A stretch of DNA of 64,000 bases from CAVRXZ01 sp963773035. GTDB taxonomy: Bacteria > Acidobacteriota > Vicinamibacteria > Vicinamibacterales > CAVVIG01. This document shows positions 17,814-25,125 of the stretch, in pieces (position 1 is the first letter of the stretch; every line of letters begins with the position of its first letter). Location: contig CAVYZX010000001.1 of the NCBI GenBank assembly GCA_963773035.1, positions 186,001 to 250,000 of the forward strand. The letters are read 5' to 3'. The position numbers and the translations under genes are program-made. The notes below the pieces were generated by a model, which did not search any database, was not told where the DNA came from, and saw only the letters and a list, made by a program, of their open reading frames with translations.

Positions 17814-19613
17814 CTACCGCTTGCGGGACACGTCTCGATACACGGCTTCGATGAAGGTATCACTCGAGCCATAGCGGCCGTCATAGTCGAGCGTCGGCTT
17901 CGCCAGCTTGACCTGCGCGAGCGTCATGCCTTTTTCGACAAGGTCCCGAACGCGGTCGCGCACGATCGTCACCATGTCCCGGTACTCGACGACATCGGCT
18001 TCGTCGCAGAGGCGTCCGTGACCGGGGATGACGTAGGTGCCGCCTTCTTCCTTGTCCTTGGGGATGGTGAGGTCGATGATTCGATTCAACCCGTCCAGAA
18101 CGCCCTGCACGCTACCGCTGTTCTGCTCGTCGATGACGGGATATCCCGTCGTACTGAACAGGTCGCCGGCACTCACGACATCGGACCGGCGAAAGAACAC
18201 CATCGCGTCGCCATCCGTGTGTGCAGCCGGTTGGTGCAGGATCTGAATCGCCTCGTTGTTGAAAAAGATCTCCTTGTCGTCGCCGAAGAACGTCTCGGTG
18301 GGCCAGGCGCCGAATGCGGCCGGGGCCTGCTGACCGGTTGGTGCGCTCATCTTCGTCAGGACCCGTTCGTGCGCGATGACACGCGCAGCGGTCGTCGGGA
18401 GGCCGGAATTGCCGGGCGCATTGCCGCCCAGCCACTTGCCGGTTTTCGCGATGCCTTCGTTCCCACCAATATGGTCGGGATGGACGTGAGTGTCGATCAG
18501 AATGCGAATCGGTTTGTCAGTGACCTTGCGTATAGCCGCTAGAACCTGATCGCTCAGTCCAGGCGATCCGGTGTCGACCAGGAGCACGCCCTCGTCGCCG
18601 ATTTGCACGGTGATATTTCCGCCGGCGCCGACGAGCATGTAGATGTTCCCTTGAACGGGGACGAGATGCATCTGTCCGTCGGCCTTCTCAACGGGTTCAA
18701 CCGGCTGTGCGTTGCGAGATGTCGCAGGCGCTGGTGTTCGTACTGAACCGATTGAGCTAGACGATGACGCGAGACGCTGAAGCGTGAGCTGGTATTCGGG
18801 ATAGGTCGTCGCGGCGCCGCCGCGCGCAGCGTCAGGCGGAAGTCGATGGGCGGACGCAAATTCGGTAAGTTTGAGCTGTGCACCGGCCGATCCGGGCAGG
18901 TAGTGCGGCACGTAGCCTTTCGGCCGGCCCGCCACCTCGTCGACCACGTCGAACTGCGTTCGACTGATTTCCTGACCTGGGTTCAACACCCAGTTCGAGC
19001 TTCGCACGAATGGCTCTTCGAGATAGATCGGGTCGTAGACGATGCTGATCACCGTCAGCAGGTCGCCGTGACGGATGAAGTGCTCCGTCATCGTCGCCCC
19101 GTCGCTGTGGGCGACGCCATTGCGCTGAATCCAACCGGCCTTGAAATGCGTGCTGGTAACCGTCAGCATGTCGCCTTCCCACACGCCGGTCGAGAAGCCT
19201 GCCCAGGTGTGGGCGGCGTATGGCGGGGGATGGGGACGGCCGTCCAGCCAGATCAGTCGCGTCGCCTGTCCGAACGTCCCGAACAGCTCGTAGGCAATCG
19301 TCTCCTGAGTGACCGGATCGACTTCTTTTCGAATGCGGATGTTCGCCGGCCCGCGTAGTGAGTACGTGGAAGGATGCGGCTTGGCCTGGTGCTCACGCAG
19401 GGCGAGGATCGATGCGTCCCATGAGTCTGCCTTGAGGCGTCCGGCGTCGTTCAGTGGCAGGCCCGTGTAGTCTCCGAGGGCAGGCCCTGGAATTCGATGC
19501 TCCTGGTCTTCGTGATACCGGGCACTCCATTCTCCGGATAAATCGTGCTGAGCGAACGAGGGACGGACGAAGCCGATTGCGACGAATGCGAACACGAACA
19601 GACGGACCTTCAC
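17814..19613 (-). CDS. Exported two-module protein: 'DLSGxW' domain fused to MBL hydrolase
   Basis: The protein is 599 aa with a signal peptide (MKVRLFVFAFVAIGFVRPSFA). Residues about 22-290 form the domain DLSGEWSARYHED...LIWLDGRPHPPPYAAHTWAGFSTGVWEGDMLTVTSTHF, homologous to the separate gene at 23428-24363. Residues about 325-599 form an MBL hydrolase with intact motif THVHPDHIGGN (about 373-383) and a later IPGHG, homologous to the separate gene at 21576-22544. The fusion links the two modules functionally. The reaction is unknown; the N-terminal module is a predicted beta-rich exported domain of unknown function. Confidence 0.85.
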   Translation of the reverse strand: MKVRLFVFAFVAIGFVRPSFAQHDLSGEWSARYHEDQEHRIPGPALGDYTGLPLNDAGRLKADSWDASILALREHQAKPHPSTYSLRGPANIRIRKEVDPVTQETIAYELFGTFGQATRLIWLDGRPHPPPYAAHTWAGFSTGVWEGDMLTVTSTHFKAGWIQRNGVAHSDGATMTEHFIRHGDLLTVISIVYDPIYLEEPFVRSSNWVLNPGQEISRTQFDVVDEVAGRPKGYVPHYLPGSAGAQLKLTEFASAHRLPPDAARGGAATTYPEYQLTLQRLASSSSSIGSVRTPAPATSRNAQPVEPVEKADGQMHLVPVQGNIYMLVGAGGNITVQIGDEGVLLVDTGSPGLSDQVLAAIRKVTDKPIRILIDTHVHPDHIGGNEGIAKTGKWLGGNAPGNSGLPTTAARVIAHERVLTKMSAPTGQQAPAAFGAWPTETFFGDDKEIFFNNEAIQILHQPAAHTDGDAMVFFRRSDVVSAGDLFSTTGYPVIDEQNSGSVQGVLDGLNRIIDLTIPKDKEEGGTYVIPGHGRLCDEADVVEYRDMVTIVRDRVRDLVEKGMTLAQVKLAKPTLDYDGRYGSSDTFIEAVYRDVSRKR

Positions 19614-19705
19614 GGTGCCACATTATGGACCATCTCAACATGCCTGAATTTCTTTGTGTTCTTCGTGCTCTTGGTGATTCCGAAGTTGCCCCGCGACGTT
19701 CGAGT

Positions 19706-21403
19706 TCAGTCCGTGCGCACGATCCGGTCTTGGGGACCGGGCCGGACCGGCGAGTGCGCTTTGAAGTACTCCGCCAGCGCGTCGACGTCCGGAATGCCTC
19801 CCACCTTGTCGCGGCCCTCAGCAAAAGCCGTAAAGCCGTCGCCACCGGCAACGAGGAAGTTGTTCGCGGTCACGCGCACCCGATCGGCCGGCCCGATCAG
19901 CTTGCCGCCAATCTTGATCGAGTCCGGATCGACGCGGTGGCCGGGCTGCGCATTCAGCGCATAGCGGTACGTGAAGCCCTGAGAGACCTGCAGAATTTCG
20001 TGCTGACGGGGGACCGGATTGTCGAACTGCTGTTCCAGCGCACGTTTGATCTCTTCGCCGGTCATGGTCAGCACGGTCACCACGTTCCCGAAAGGCTGCA
20101 TGGCAAAGAGCTCCCCATACGTCACCTGTCGGGGCGAACCGCCCGAGCCTGACTCGGTGCCGACGAGCTCCGACCGGATCCCACCGATATTCATGAATGC
20201 GACGACTGCGCCACCCCTGTCTTTGGAACTGGCCGCCGCAAGCTGCGCGTCGGCAATCACATCACCCAGAGCCGACTCGCCGGCCCGGTTCAACCCGCGC
20301 CGGATGTCGCCGGTAATCGAACCGACGATCCGAGCCGAGATGGGAGCCGAGACTGCGTCGTATTTCTGGATGATCCGTGTCTGTTCGGGATCTTTGGCGA
20401 CATCTCGGGTGACGACCTCGTTGGTGGCGGAAGCATCTGTGATCGTCCCTTTTGCCCGATCGATCGTGAGGGCGACACGAGTGAACAGCCGTCCGAGTGA
20501 CGCCGCGCTCGTGACCAGGTGGCCTTCGATGTTGCAGTTGTAAAAGCGGTGCGTGTGTCCGCTGATGATCACCTTGATGCTCGCGGAGAGTTTTCGCGCG
20601 ATGTCATCAATCGGGCCGCTGAAATTCTCGCAACCATTCGGATCGAGAACACCGTTCTCCGTGCTCTGACGACCACCCTCGTGGATGAGCAAAACAATGG
20701 CGTTGACGCCCTGTCGCTGCAGGCGCGACGCGTAGGCGTTGGCCGTCGAGGCTTCGTCCAGGAAGGTCAGGCCCTGAACCCCAGACGATGTCACGAGTTG
20801 AGGGGTTCCTTTGGTCGTCTCACCAATGAAGCCGATCTTTACGCCAGCGATCGTGCGGATCGTCGTCGCCGGCAGGAGCGGTGCCGGCCTGGGCGCGCGC
20901 TGCTGGAGTACGTTTGCCGACAAATACTGGAATCGGGCACCGCTGAATCCGTCACCATCCTGACAGCCGTCGGTCGGGTGACACCCGCCTTTTTGCATGC
21001 GCATCAGTTCCCGCCACCCCTCGTCGAACTCGTGGTTGCCCACTGAAGAGATGGCGAGGTTCATTGCGTTCATCGACTCGATCGTCGGCTCGTCGTGGAA
21101 CAGGCCTGAAAGGAGCGGCGAGGCGCCAATCAAGTCGCCGGCCCCGATGATGATCGAATTAGGGTTCTGACTGACGGCGTTCTTCAGGTGGGTCGCGAGA
21201 TACTCCGCGCCGCCGCTCTCCTTCGAGCCGATGAGTGCACCGGTGCCCGAAGGTGGCTCGAGGTTGCCATGGAAGTCGTTGATGGCAAGGAGTTGTACCT
21301 TGACGGAACCCCGGCTGCCGCGAGCGTTGTCGGGCGTCTGCTCGGTCGTCAGTACGATCGGTGCTGAGAGCAGAACGACGAGGGCGCAGATTCGAACCAT
21401 CAT
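19706..21403 (-). CDS. Exported 5'-nucleotidase/2',3'-cyclic phosphodiesterase (UshA-like)
   Basis: The protein is 565 aa with a signal peptide (MMVRICALVVLLSAPIVLT). The calcineurin-like metallophosphatase half carries LLAINDFHGNLEPP, GAGDLIGASPLLSGLF, SSVGNHEFDEG and ISGHTHRFYN. These hold the Asp, His and Asn ligands of the dimetal site. The C-terminal 5'-nucleotidase domain carries the substrate loop in YGELFAMQPFGNVVTVLTMTG and QVSQGFTYRY. It should hydrolyse extracellular nucleotides in the periplasm to nucleosides and phosphate. Two internal Cys pairs (GGCHPTDGCQDGDG) could form disulfides. It is divergent from the MBL operon that starts at 21576. Confidence 0.9.
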   Translation of the reverse strand: MMVRICALVVLLSAPIVLTTEQTPDNARGSRGSVKVQLLAINDFHGNLEPPSGTGALIGSKESGGAEYLATHLKNAVSQNPNSIIIGAGDLIGASPLLSGLFHDEPTIESMNAMNLAISSVGNHEFDEGWRELMRMQKGGCHPTDGCQDGDGFSGARFQYLSANVLQQRAPRPAPLLPATTIRTIAGVKIGFIGETTKGTPQLVTSSGVQGLTFLDEASTANAYASRLQRQGVNAIVLLIHEGGRQSTENGVLDPNGCENFSGPIDDIARKLSASIKVIISGHTHRFYNCNIEGHLVTSAASLGRLFTRVALTIDRAKGTITDASATNEVVTRDVAKDPEQTRIIQKYDAVSAPISARIVGSITGDIRRGLNRAGESALGDVIADAQLAAASSKDRGGAVVAFMNIGGIRSELVGTESGSGGSPRQVTYGELFAMQPFGNVVTVLTMTGEEIKRALEQQFDNPVPRQHEILQVSQGFTYRYALNAQPGHRVDPDSIKIGGKLIGPADRVRVTANNFLVAGGDGFTAFAEGRDKVGGIPDVDALAEYFKAHSPVRPGPQDRIVRTD

Positions 21404-21575
21404 ACGCGTCTATGTAAGTGTAGCGCCGGTGATCCGCGGTCCCTTTGCAGTCAACTGGCCCTTCTCACGTCGAATGCCTGTTCATGTCGTTCTGCGCGAA
21501 GCGAACGGATTATACTCGGGCAGCTCAGCAACACATGGTAAACAGCGGCTTTCGACGGGAGCGCAGAGATCGACG

Positions 21576-22544
21576 ATGGCGATGAAGGGACTCGTAAGAT
21601 TCGGCGTGGGATTGGCACTGGCGAGTTCAATTGCCGCGGCCGCCGCGCAGCAAGGATCCACTTCCACGCCTGAGCTTCACGTTTTGCCCGTCCAGGGAAA
21701 CGTCTACATGCTCGTCGGTCCCGGCGGCAACGTCACGATCCAGACCGGCAAGGATGGTGTCCTCCTCGTCGACACGATGGTCGAGTCGTTGGCCCCGAGA
21801 ATTGCCGCCGAAGTGAAGAAGCTGTCGAACCTGCCGATTCGCTACATCATCGACACCAACATCGATCCCGATCATCTCGGGGGCAATGCCGCGCTTGCGG
21901 CGATGGGTGCGACCGGGGCCACACAGGTGCCGGGCGGTGGCGCGACGGTGATTGCCAACGAGCACGTGGTCAATCGCATGGCGCCGCCGGCAAAACCGGG
22001 CGAGACTCCGCAGCCGGTACGCGGTCTTCCGAACCTCGAGTACTACACGCCGACGAGGGACATCTATTTCAACGGGGAACCGGTGATCATCTTCCACGAG
22101 CCGAAGGCGCACACCGATGGCGACAGCATCGTGCTCTTCCGCCGCTCGGACGTCGTCAGTACCGGCGATATCTTCACACCAGATCGCTATCCGGCGATCG
22201 ACCGCGACAAGGGCGGCAGCGTGCAGGGTTTCCTCGACGCTCTCAACCACGTGCTTCGGCTGACAGTTCCGGAACGGCTGCAGGAAGGCGGCACCCGGGT
22301 CATTCCAGGGCATGGCCGGTTGTGCAACGAAGCGGACGTTGTCGAGTACCGCGACATGGTGACGATCGTCCGCGATCGAATTCAAGACATGGTCAAGCGA
22401 AACCTGACGCTCGAACAAGTGAAGGCCGCCAAGCCGACGCTCGACTACGACACGCGCTATGGAGCGAGCGATAGATTCGTCGAGGCGGTTTACGACAGCC
22501 TGAAGAATCCACCGCCGAGTCGCGGGTGCGCAGAGATAGGTTAG
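21576..22544 (+). CDS. Exported MBL-fold protein lacking two metal-binding histidines
   Basis: ATG 21576 gives 322 aa with a signal peptide (MAMKGLVRFGVGLALASSIA). It is very close to the C-terminal half of the fusion at 17814-19613, for example RVIPGHGRLCNEADVVEYRDM. The HxHxDH motif is changed: the sequence reads N95-I-D97-P-D99-H100-LGGN where the fusion has THVHPDHIGGN. The later His in AHTDGD and IPGHG remain. Binding at metal site 1 should be altered or lost; Asp97 might still contribute a ligand. It is the first gene of a plus-strand operon with two 'DLSGxW' family genes. Confidence 0.85.
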   Translation: MAMKGLVRFGVGLALASSIAAAAAQQGSTSTPELHVLPVQGNVYMLVGPGGNVTIQTGKDGVLLVDTMVESLAPRIAAEVKKLSNLPIRYIIDTNIDPDHLGGNAALAAMGATGATQVPGGGATVIANEHVVNRMAPPAKPGETPQPVRGLPNLEYYTPTRDIYFNGEPVIIFHEPKAHTDGDSIVLFRRSDVVSTGDIFTPDRYPAIDRDKGGSVQGFLDALNHVLRLTVPERLQEGGTRVIPGHGRLCNEADVVEYRDMVTIVRDRIQDMVKRNLTLEQVKAAKPTLDYDTRYGASDRFVEAVYDSLKNPPPSRGCAEIG

Positions 22545-22547
22545 AAG

Positions 22548-22567
22548 CGCAGCCCTTCAGGGCTGCG
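22548..22567. repeat. Perfect 8-bp-stem palindrome between cistrons
   Basis: CGCAGCCC-TTCA-GGGCTGCG begins 4 nt after the MBL stop and ends 17 nt before the next GTG start. It shares both arms with the element at 9377-9396. No T-run follows, so readthrough into the next gene is likely. Confidence 0.55.
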
Positions 22568-22584
22568 AGGTTGGAGAAACACTC

Positions 22585-23364
22585 GTGAAATACGCGCTGC
22601 TCGTGATCGTGATTGCAGCGACGACCGTACATATCGGGGCTCAAGGACCGCCCGGTCCGCCGCAGCCTCCACCCACGGGCAAGGCTGCCGCGCCAGTCGA
22701 TCTCACGGGCTACTGGGTGTCGGTGATCAGCGAAGACTGGCGCTGGCGGATGGTGACACCGCTCAAAGGCGACTTTGCCAGCGTGCCGCTGACGCTCGAG
22801 GGCCGGAAGGTCGTCGAAGACTGGGATCCGGCGAAGGATGAAAGAGCCGGGCTTCAGTGCAAGGCCTACGGGGCCGCGGCGATCATGCGCGTGCCCGGAC
22901 GTGCGCACATCACGTGGCAGGACGACAACACGCTCAAGATGGAGCTGGATGCCGGCACGCAGACGCGCACATTCCACTTCGGCGGTACTGTTCCGCCCAA
23001 CACGCCAGGTTCGTGGCAAGGGTACTCAGTTGCCAACTGGGAGCGCCCCCCGCAAGGCATCGGTGTCCCGGAAGTCTTTCCCGTTTTCGCCACCCGCATC
23101 GGCACTCGCGGGCGTTCCCTCGAAGTGACGACGACAAACCTGCGAGCCGGGTACTTGCGGAAGAATGGCGTGCCTTACAGCGACAAGGCCACGATCTCAG
23201 AATACTTCGACTATCACAAGGAGCCAAATGGGGATGAATGGTTCACGGTTACGACGATCGTTCGGGATCGGCAGTACCTCAGAGAACCGTTCGTGACGAG
23301 CTCGGACTTCAAGAAACAACGCGATGGGACCGGTTGGCGTCCAACGACATGTTCGGCCAGGTAG
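22585..23364 (+). CDS. Exported 'DLTGYW' family protein of unknown function
   Basis: The GTG start is preceded by TTGGAGAAA; the protein is 259 aa with a signal peptide (MKYALLVIVIAATTVHIGA), followed by a Pro-rich stretch. The mature part opens with VDLTGYWVSVISEDW and includes GRAHITWQDDNTLKMELDAG, SLEVTTTNLRAGYLRKNGV and TVTTIVRDRQYLREPFV. These correspond to the N-terminal module of the fusion at 17814-19613 and to the next gene, so all three are one family. No catalytic residues are recognisable; the pattern suggests a beta-barrel-like, lipocalin-like fold, which is inference. Confidence 0.75.
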   Translation: MKYALLVIVIAATTVHIGAQGPPGPPQPPPTGKAAAPVDLTGYWVSVISEDWRWRMVTPLKGDFASVPLTLEGRKVVEDWDPAKDERAGLQCKAYGAAAIMRVPGRAHITWQDDNTLKMELDAGTQTRTFHFGGTVPPNTPGSWQGYSVANWERPPQGIGVPEVFPVFATRIGTRGRSLEVTTTNLRAGYLRKNGVPYSDKATISEYFDYHKEPNGDEWFTVTTIVRDRQYLREPFVTSSDFKKQRDGTGWRPTTCSAR

Positions 23365-23412
23365 GAGAAGGGCAGGTAGGGCGGGTAGGGCAGGTGGGTT
23401 GGTCAGGCAGGA
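23358..23412 (+). repeat. G-rich minisatellite with quadruplex potential
   Basis: A run of GGTAGG, GGGCAGGTA, GGGCGGGTA and GGGCAGGTGGG units lies at the end of one gene and just upstream of the next. It contains at least four closely spaced G3 runs, fitting the G-quadruplex rule, on the transcribed-sense strand. The same unit type occurs inside both kinase genes. Confidence 0.5.
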
Positions 23413-23427
23413 GATGTGGGTGACGTC

Positions 23428-24363
23428 ATGAGGAATCGCGAAAGTCTACTGGCAGTCGCGCTGCTACTCGCGCCGGCGCCGTTGGCTGCCCAGGTGGATT
23501 TCACGGGCGAGTGGGCGCCGATTTATCACGAAGATGCGCCCGAACGTCTGCCCGGACCCGAGCTCGGGGACTATACGGGCCTGCCGCTCAATGAAGCCGC
23601 TCGGCTGCAAGCCGACAGTTGGGATGCCGATCGGATTTCGGTCGTCAGTGAATACCAGTGCCGGCCGCACTCGTCCGACTACGGGATGCGGGGCCTCGGC
23701 AACCTGCGTGTGTGGCGGGACCTCGATCCAGGCAACCAGCGATTGATTGCGTTTCGCACATACATGCCGGCCTGGGGCAGCGACCGGGTGATCTGGCTCG
23801 ACGGGCGGCCCCATCCATCCGAGTACGCCGAACACACGTTTCAAGGTTTCTCGACGGGTGTCTGGGAAGGCAACATGCTCACCATCACGACCACGCATCT
23901 CAAGACGAACTACTTCCGTCGTAACGGCGTTCCCAGCAGCGACAGGCGGACGGTGACCGAGCACTGGACGCGCCACGGTGAGTTTCTCACCGTGATCACT
24001 GTGGTCGACGATCCCGTGTTCCTCACCGAGCCGCTGGTTCGCAGCCAGAACTGGTACCTCGATCCGGGCCAGCAGTTGCCGATGTTCTACTGTGATCCCG
24101 CGCCCGAAGTGCCCGGGCCGACTCCAAACGCCGTGCCGAACCATCTGCCGGGCAAGAATCCGTTTTTGACCGAGGTCGCAGACTGGTACGGGCTGCCGCT
24201 CGAGGGGACGCGGGGCGGCGCCGAGACCATGTATCCGGACTATCTATTGAAGATGGGCAAGCCGCACTCGCCACCGCCGGCGCACTGCGAGCGGTTCTGC
24301 CTCTGCGCCAACCTGATCGAGTGCATTTCCAACGGACCAGACACTAGACCGCCACGGCGGTAG
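23428..24363 (+). CDS. Exported 'DFTGEW' family protein, stand-alone homologue of the fusion's N-terminal module
   Basis: I prefer ATG 23428 (311 aa), although a GTG 12 nt upstream is in frame. A signal peptide is followed by VDFTGEWAPIYHEDAPERLPGPELGDYTGLPLNEAARL, which lines up along its length with residues about 22-290 of the fusion at 17814-19613. Shared segments include VIWLDGRPHPSEYAEHT, GFSTGVWEGNMLTITTTHLK and ETMYPDYLLKM. The C terminus adds a short Cys-rich tail (HCERFCLCANLIEC). Function is unknown. It is in one operon with the degenerate-motif MBL protein, mirroring the fused arrangement. Confidence 0.8.
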   Translation: MRNRESLLAVALLLAPAPLAAQVDFTGEWAPIYHEDAPERLPGPELGDYTGLPLNEAARLQADSWDADRISVVSEYQCRPHSSDYGMRGLGNLRVWRDLDPGNQRLIAFRTYMPAWGSDRVIWLDGRPHPSEYAEHTFQGFSTGVWEGNMLTITTTHLKTNYFRRNGVPSSDRRTVTEHWTRHGEFLTVITVVDDPVFLTEPLVRSQNWYLDPGQQLPMFYCDPAPEVPGPTPNAVPNHLPGKNPFLTEVADWYGLPLEGTRGGAETMYPDYLLKMGKPHSPPPAHCERFCLCANLIECISNGPDTRPPRR

Positions 24364-24367
24364 AACG

Positions 24368-24457
24368 GGTTCAAAGGGGTTCAAGAGGTTCTACGGTTCA
24401 AGGGTTCGCGTTCAAACGCTCGAACCTTTGAACCTTTGAACCTTGAACCTTTGAACC
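24368..24457. repeat. Long imperfect inverted repeat made of GGTTCAAAG units
   Basis: The left arm (24368-24413) repeats GGTTCAAAGG/GGTTCAAGAGG and the right arm (24422-24457) is four near-identical copies of GAACCTTT, its reverse complement. The two can pair over about 35 bp. It fills the gap between two convergent genes, so it may act as a bidirectional terminator or be a mobile palindromic repeat. Confidence 0.55.
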
Positions 24458-25056
24458 TATTTGTTCCGATGCCTGTGCAGCCGCAGCTCGAGATGCCGCC
24501 GCACGTCGGGCCACTCGCTCGAGAGGATGCTGTACATCACGACGTCGCGGGGGCTTCCATCACGCCGGGCGCCATAGTGGCGTATGACGCCGTCCCTTTT
24601 TGCGCCCAGGGCTTCAATCGCCCGCTGCGATCGAAAATTGAACGAGTCCGTTCGCAGGCCCACCACTTTGCACCCGAGTGAGTCGAACGCGTGAGCGAGC
24701 AAGAGCAGCTTGCAGGTCGTATTGACATGCGTCCGCTGGCGGCTTTGCGAGTACCAGGTGTACCCGATCTCGACCCGATCGATTCCCGCGACGATGTCGT
24801 GGTAGCGGGTTGAACCGATGACCGCACCGCTTGCCGAATCGCGCACGATCCAAGGGAGCATGTGACCGTCTTGTTGCCCCTTGAGCGCGTCGCCGATGTA
24901 GGTCCTCATGTCTCCGGGCGCGGGCACGGCCACGTACCAGAGCTCCCATAAGCGGCCATCGGTCGCCGCCGAGACGAGCGTGTCGTGATGTTCCTCGGCG
25001 AGCGGTTCGAGTCGAATCCCTCCGCCCTCGAGCGTGACAGACCGCAGTGTGATCAT
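24457..25056 (-). CDS. GNAT-family N-acetyltransferase (RimJ/RimL type)
   Basis: The protein is 199 aa. The GNAT layout is clear: IRLEPLAEEHHDTLVSAATD at the N terminus, a central IVRDSASGAVIGSTRYHDI strand pair, VEIGYTWYSQSRQRTHVN (acetyl-CoA loop region) and the helix LLLLAHAFDSLGCKVVGLRTDSFN with SQRAIEALGAKRDGVIR, as in RimJ/RimL and ribosomal-protein acetyltransferases. The acceptor is unknown. It is divergent from a MocR regulator, with 69 bp between starts; such neighbours are often the regulated targets of MocR proteins, so control by that regulator is likely. Confidence 0.85.
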   Translation of the reverse strand: MITLRSVTLEGGGIRLEPLAEEHHDTLVSAATDGRLWELWYVAVPAPGDMRTYIGDALKGQQDGHMLPWIVRDSASGAVIGSTRYHDIVAGIDRVEIGYTWYSQSRQRTHVNTTCKLLLLAHAFDSLGCKVVGLRTDSFNFRSQRAIEALGAKRDGVIRHYGARRDGSPRDVVMYSILSSEWPDVRRHLELRLHRHRNK

Positions 25057-25079
25057 GGCTCACAGCCTACTCGTGAAGT

Positions 25080-25097
25080 GGCTTTATGAATAGAGCC
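25080..25097. promoter_or_regulatory. Candidate MocR operator in divergent intergenic region
   Basis: GGCTTTAT-GA-ATAGAGCC is an 18-bp palindrome with one mismatch in each 8-bp arm, centred in the 69-bp gap between the GNAT and MocR starts. A second inverted pair, AAGTGG (25076-25081) and CCACTT (25120-25125), brackets it, the last base touching the MocR ATG. Position and symmetry fit autoregulation. Confidence 0.4.
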
Positions 25098-25125
25098 AAT
25101 ACTGATACATTTAGGCAGTCCACTT

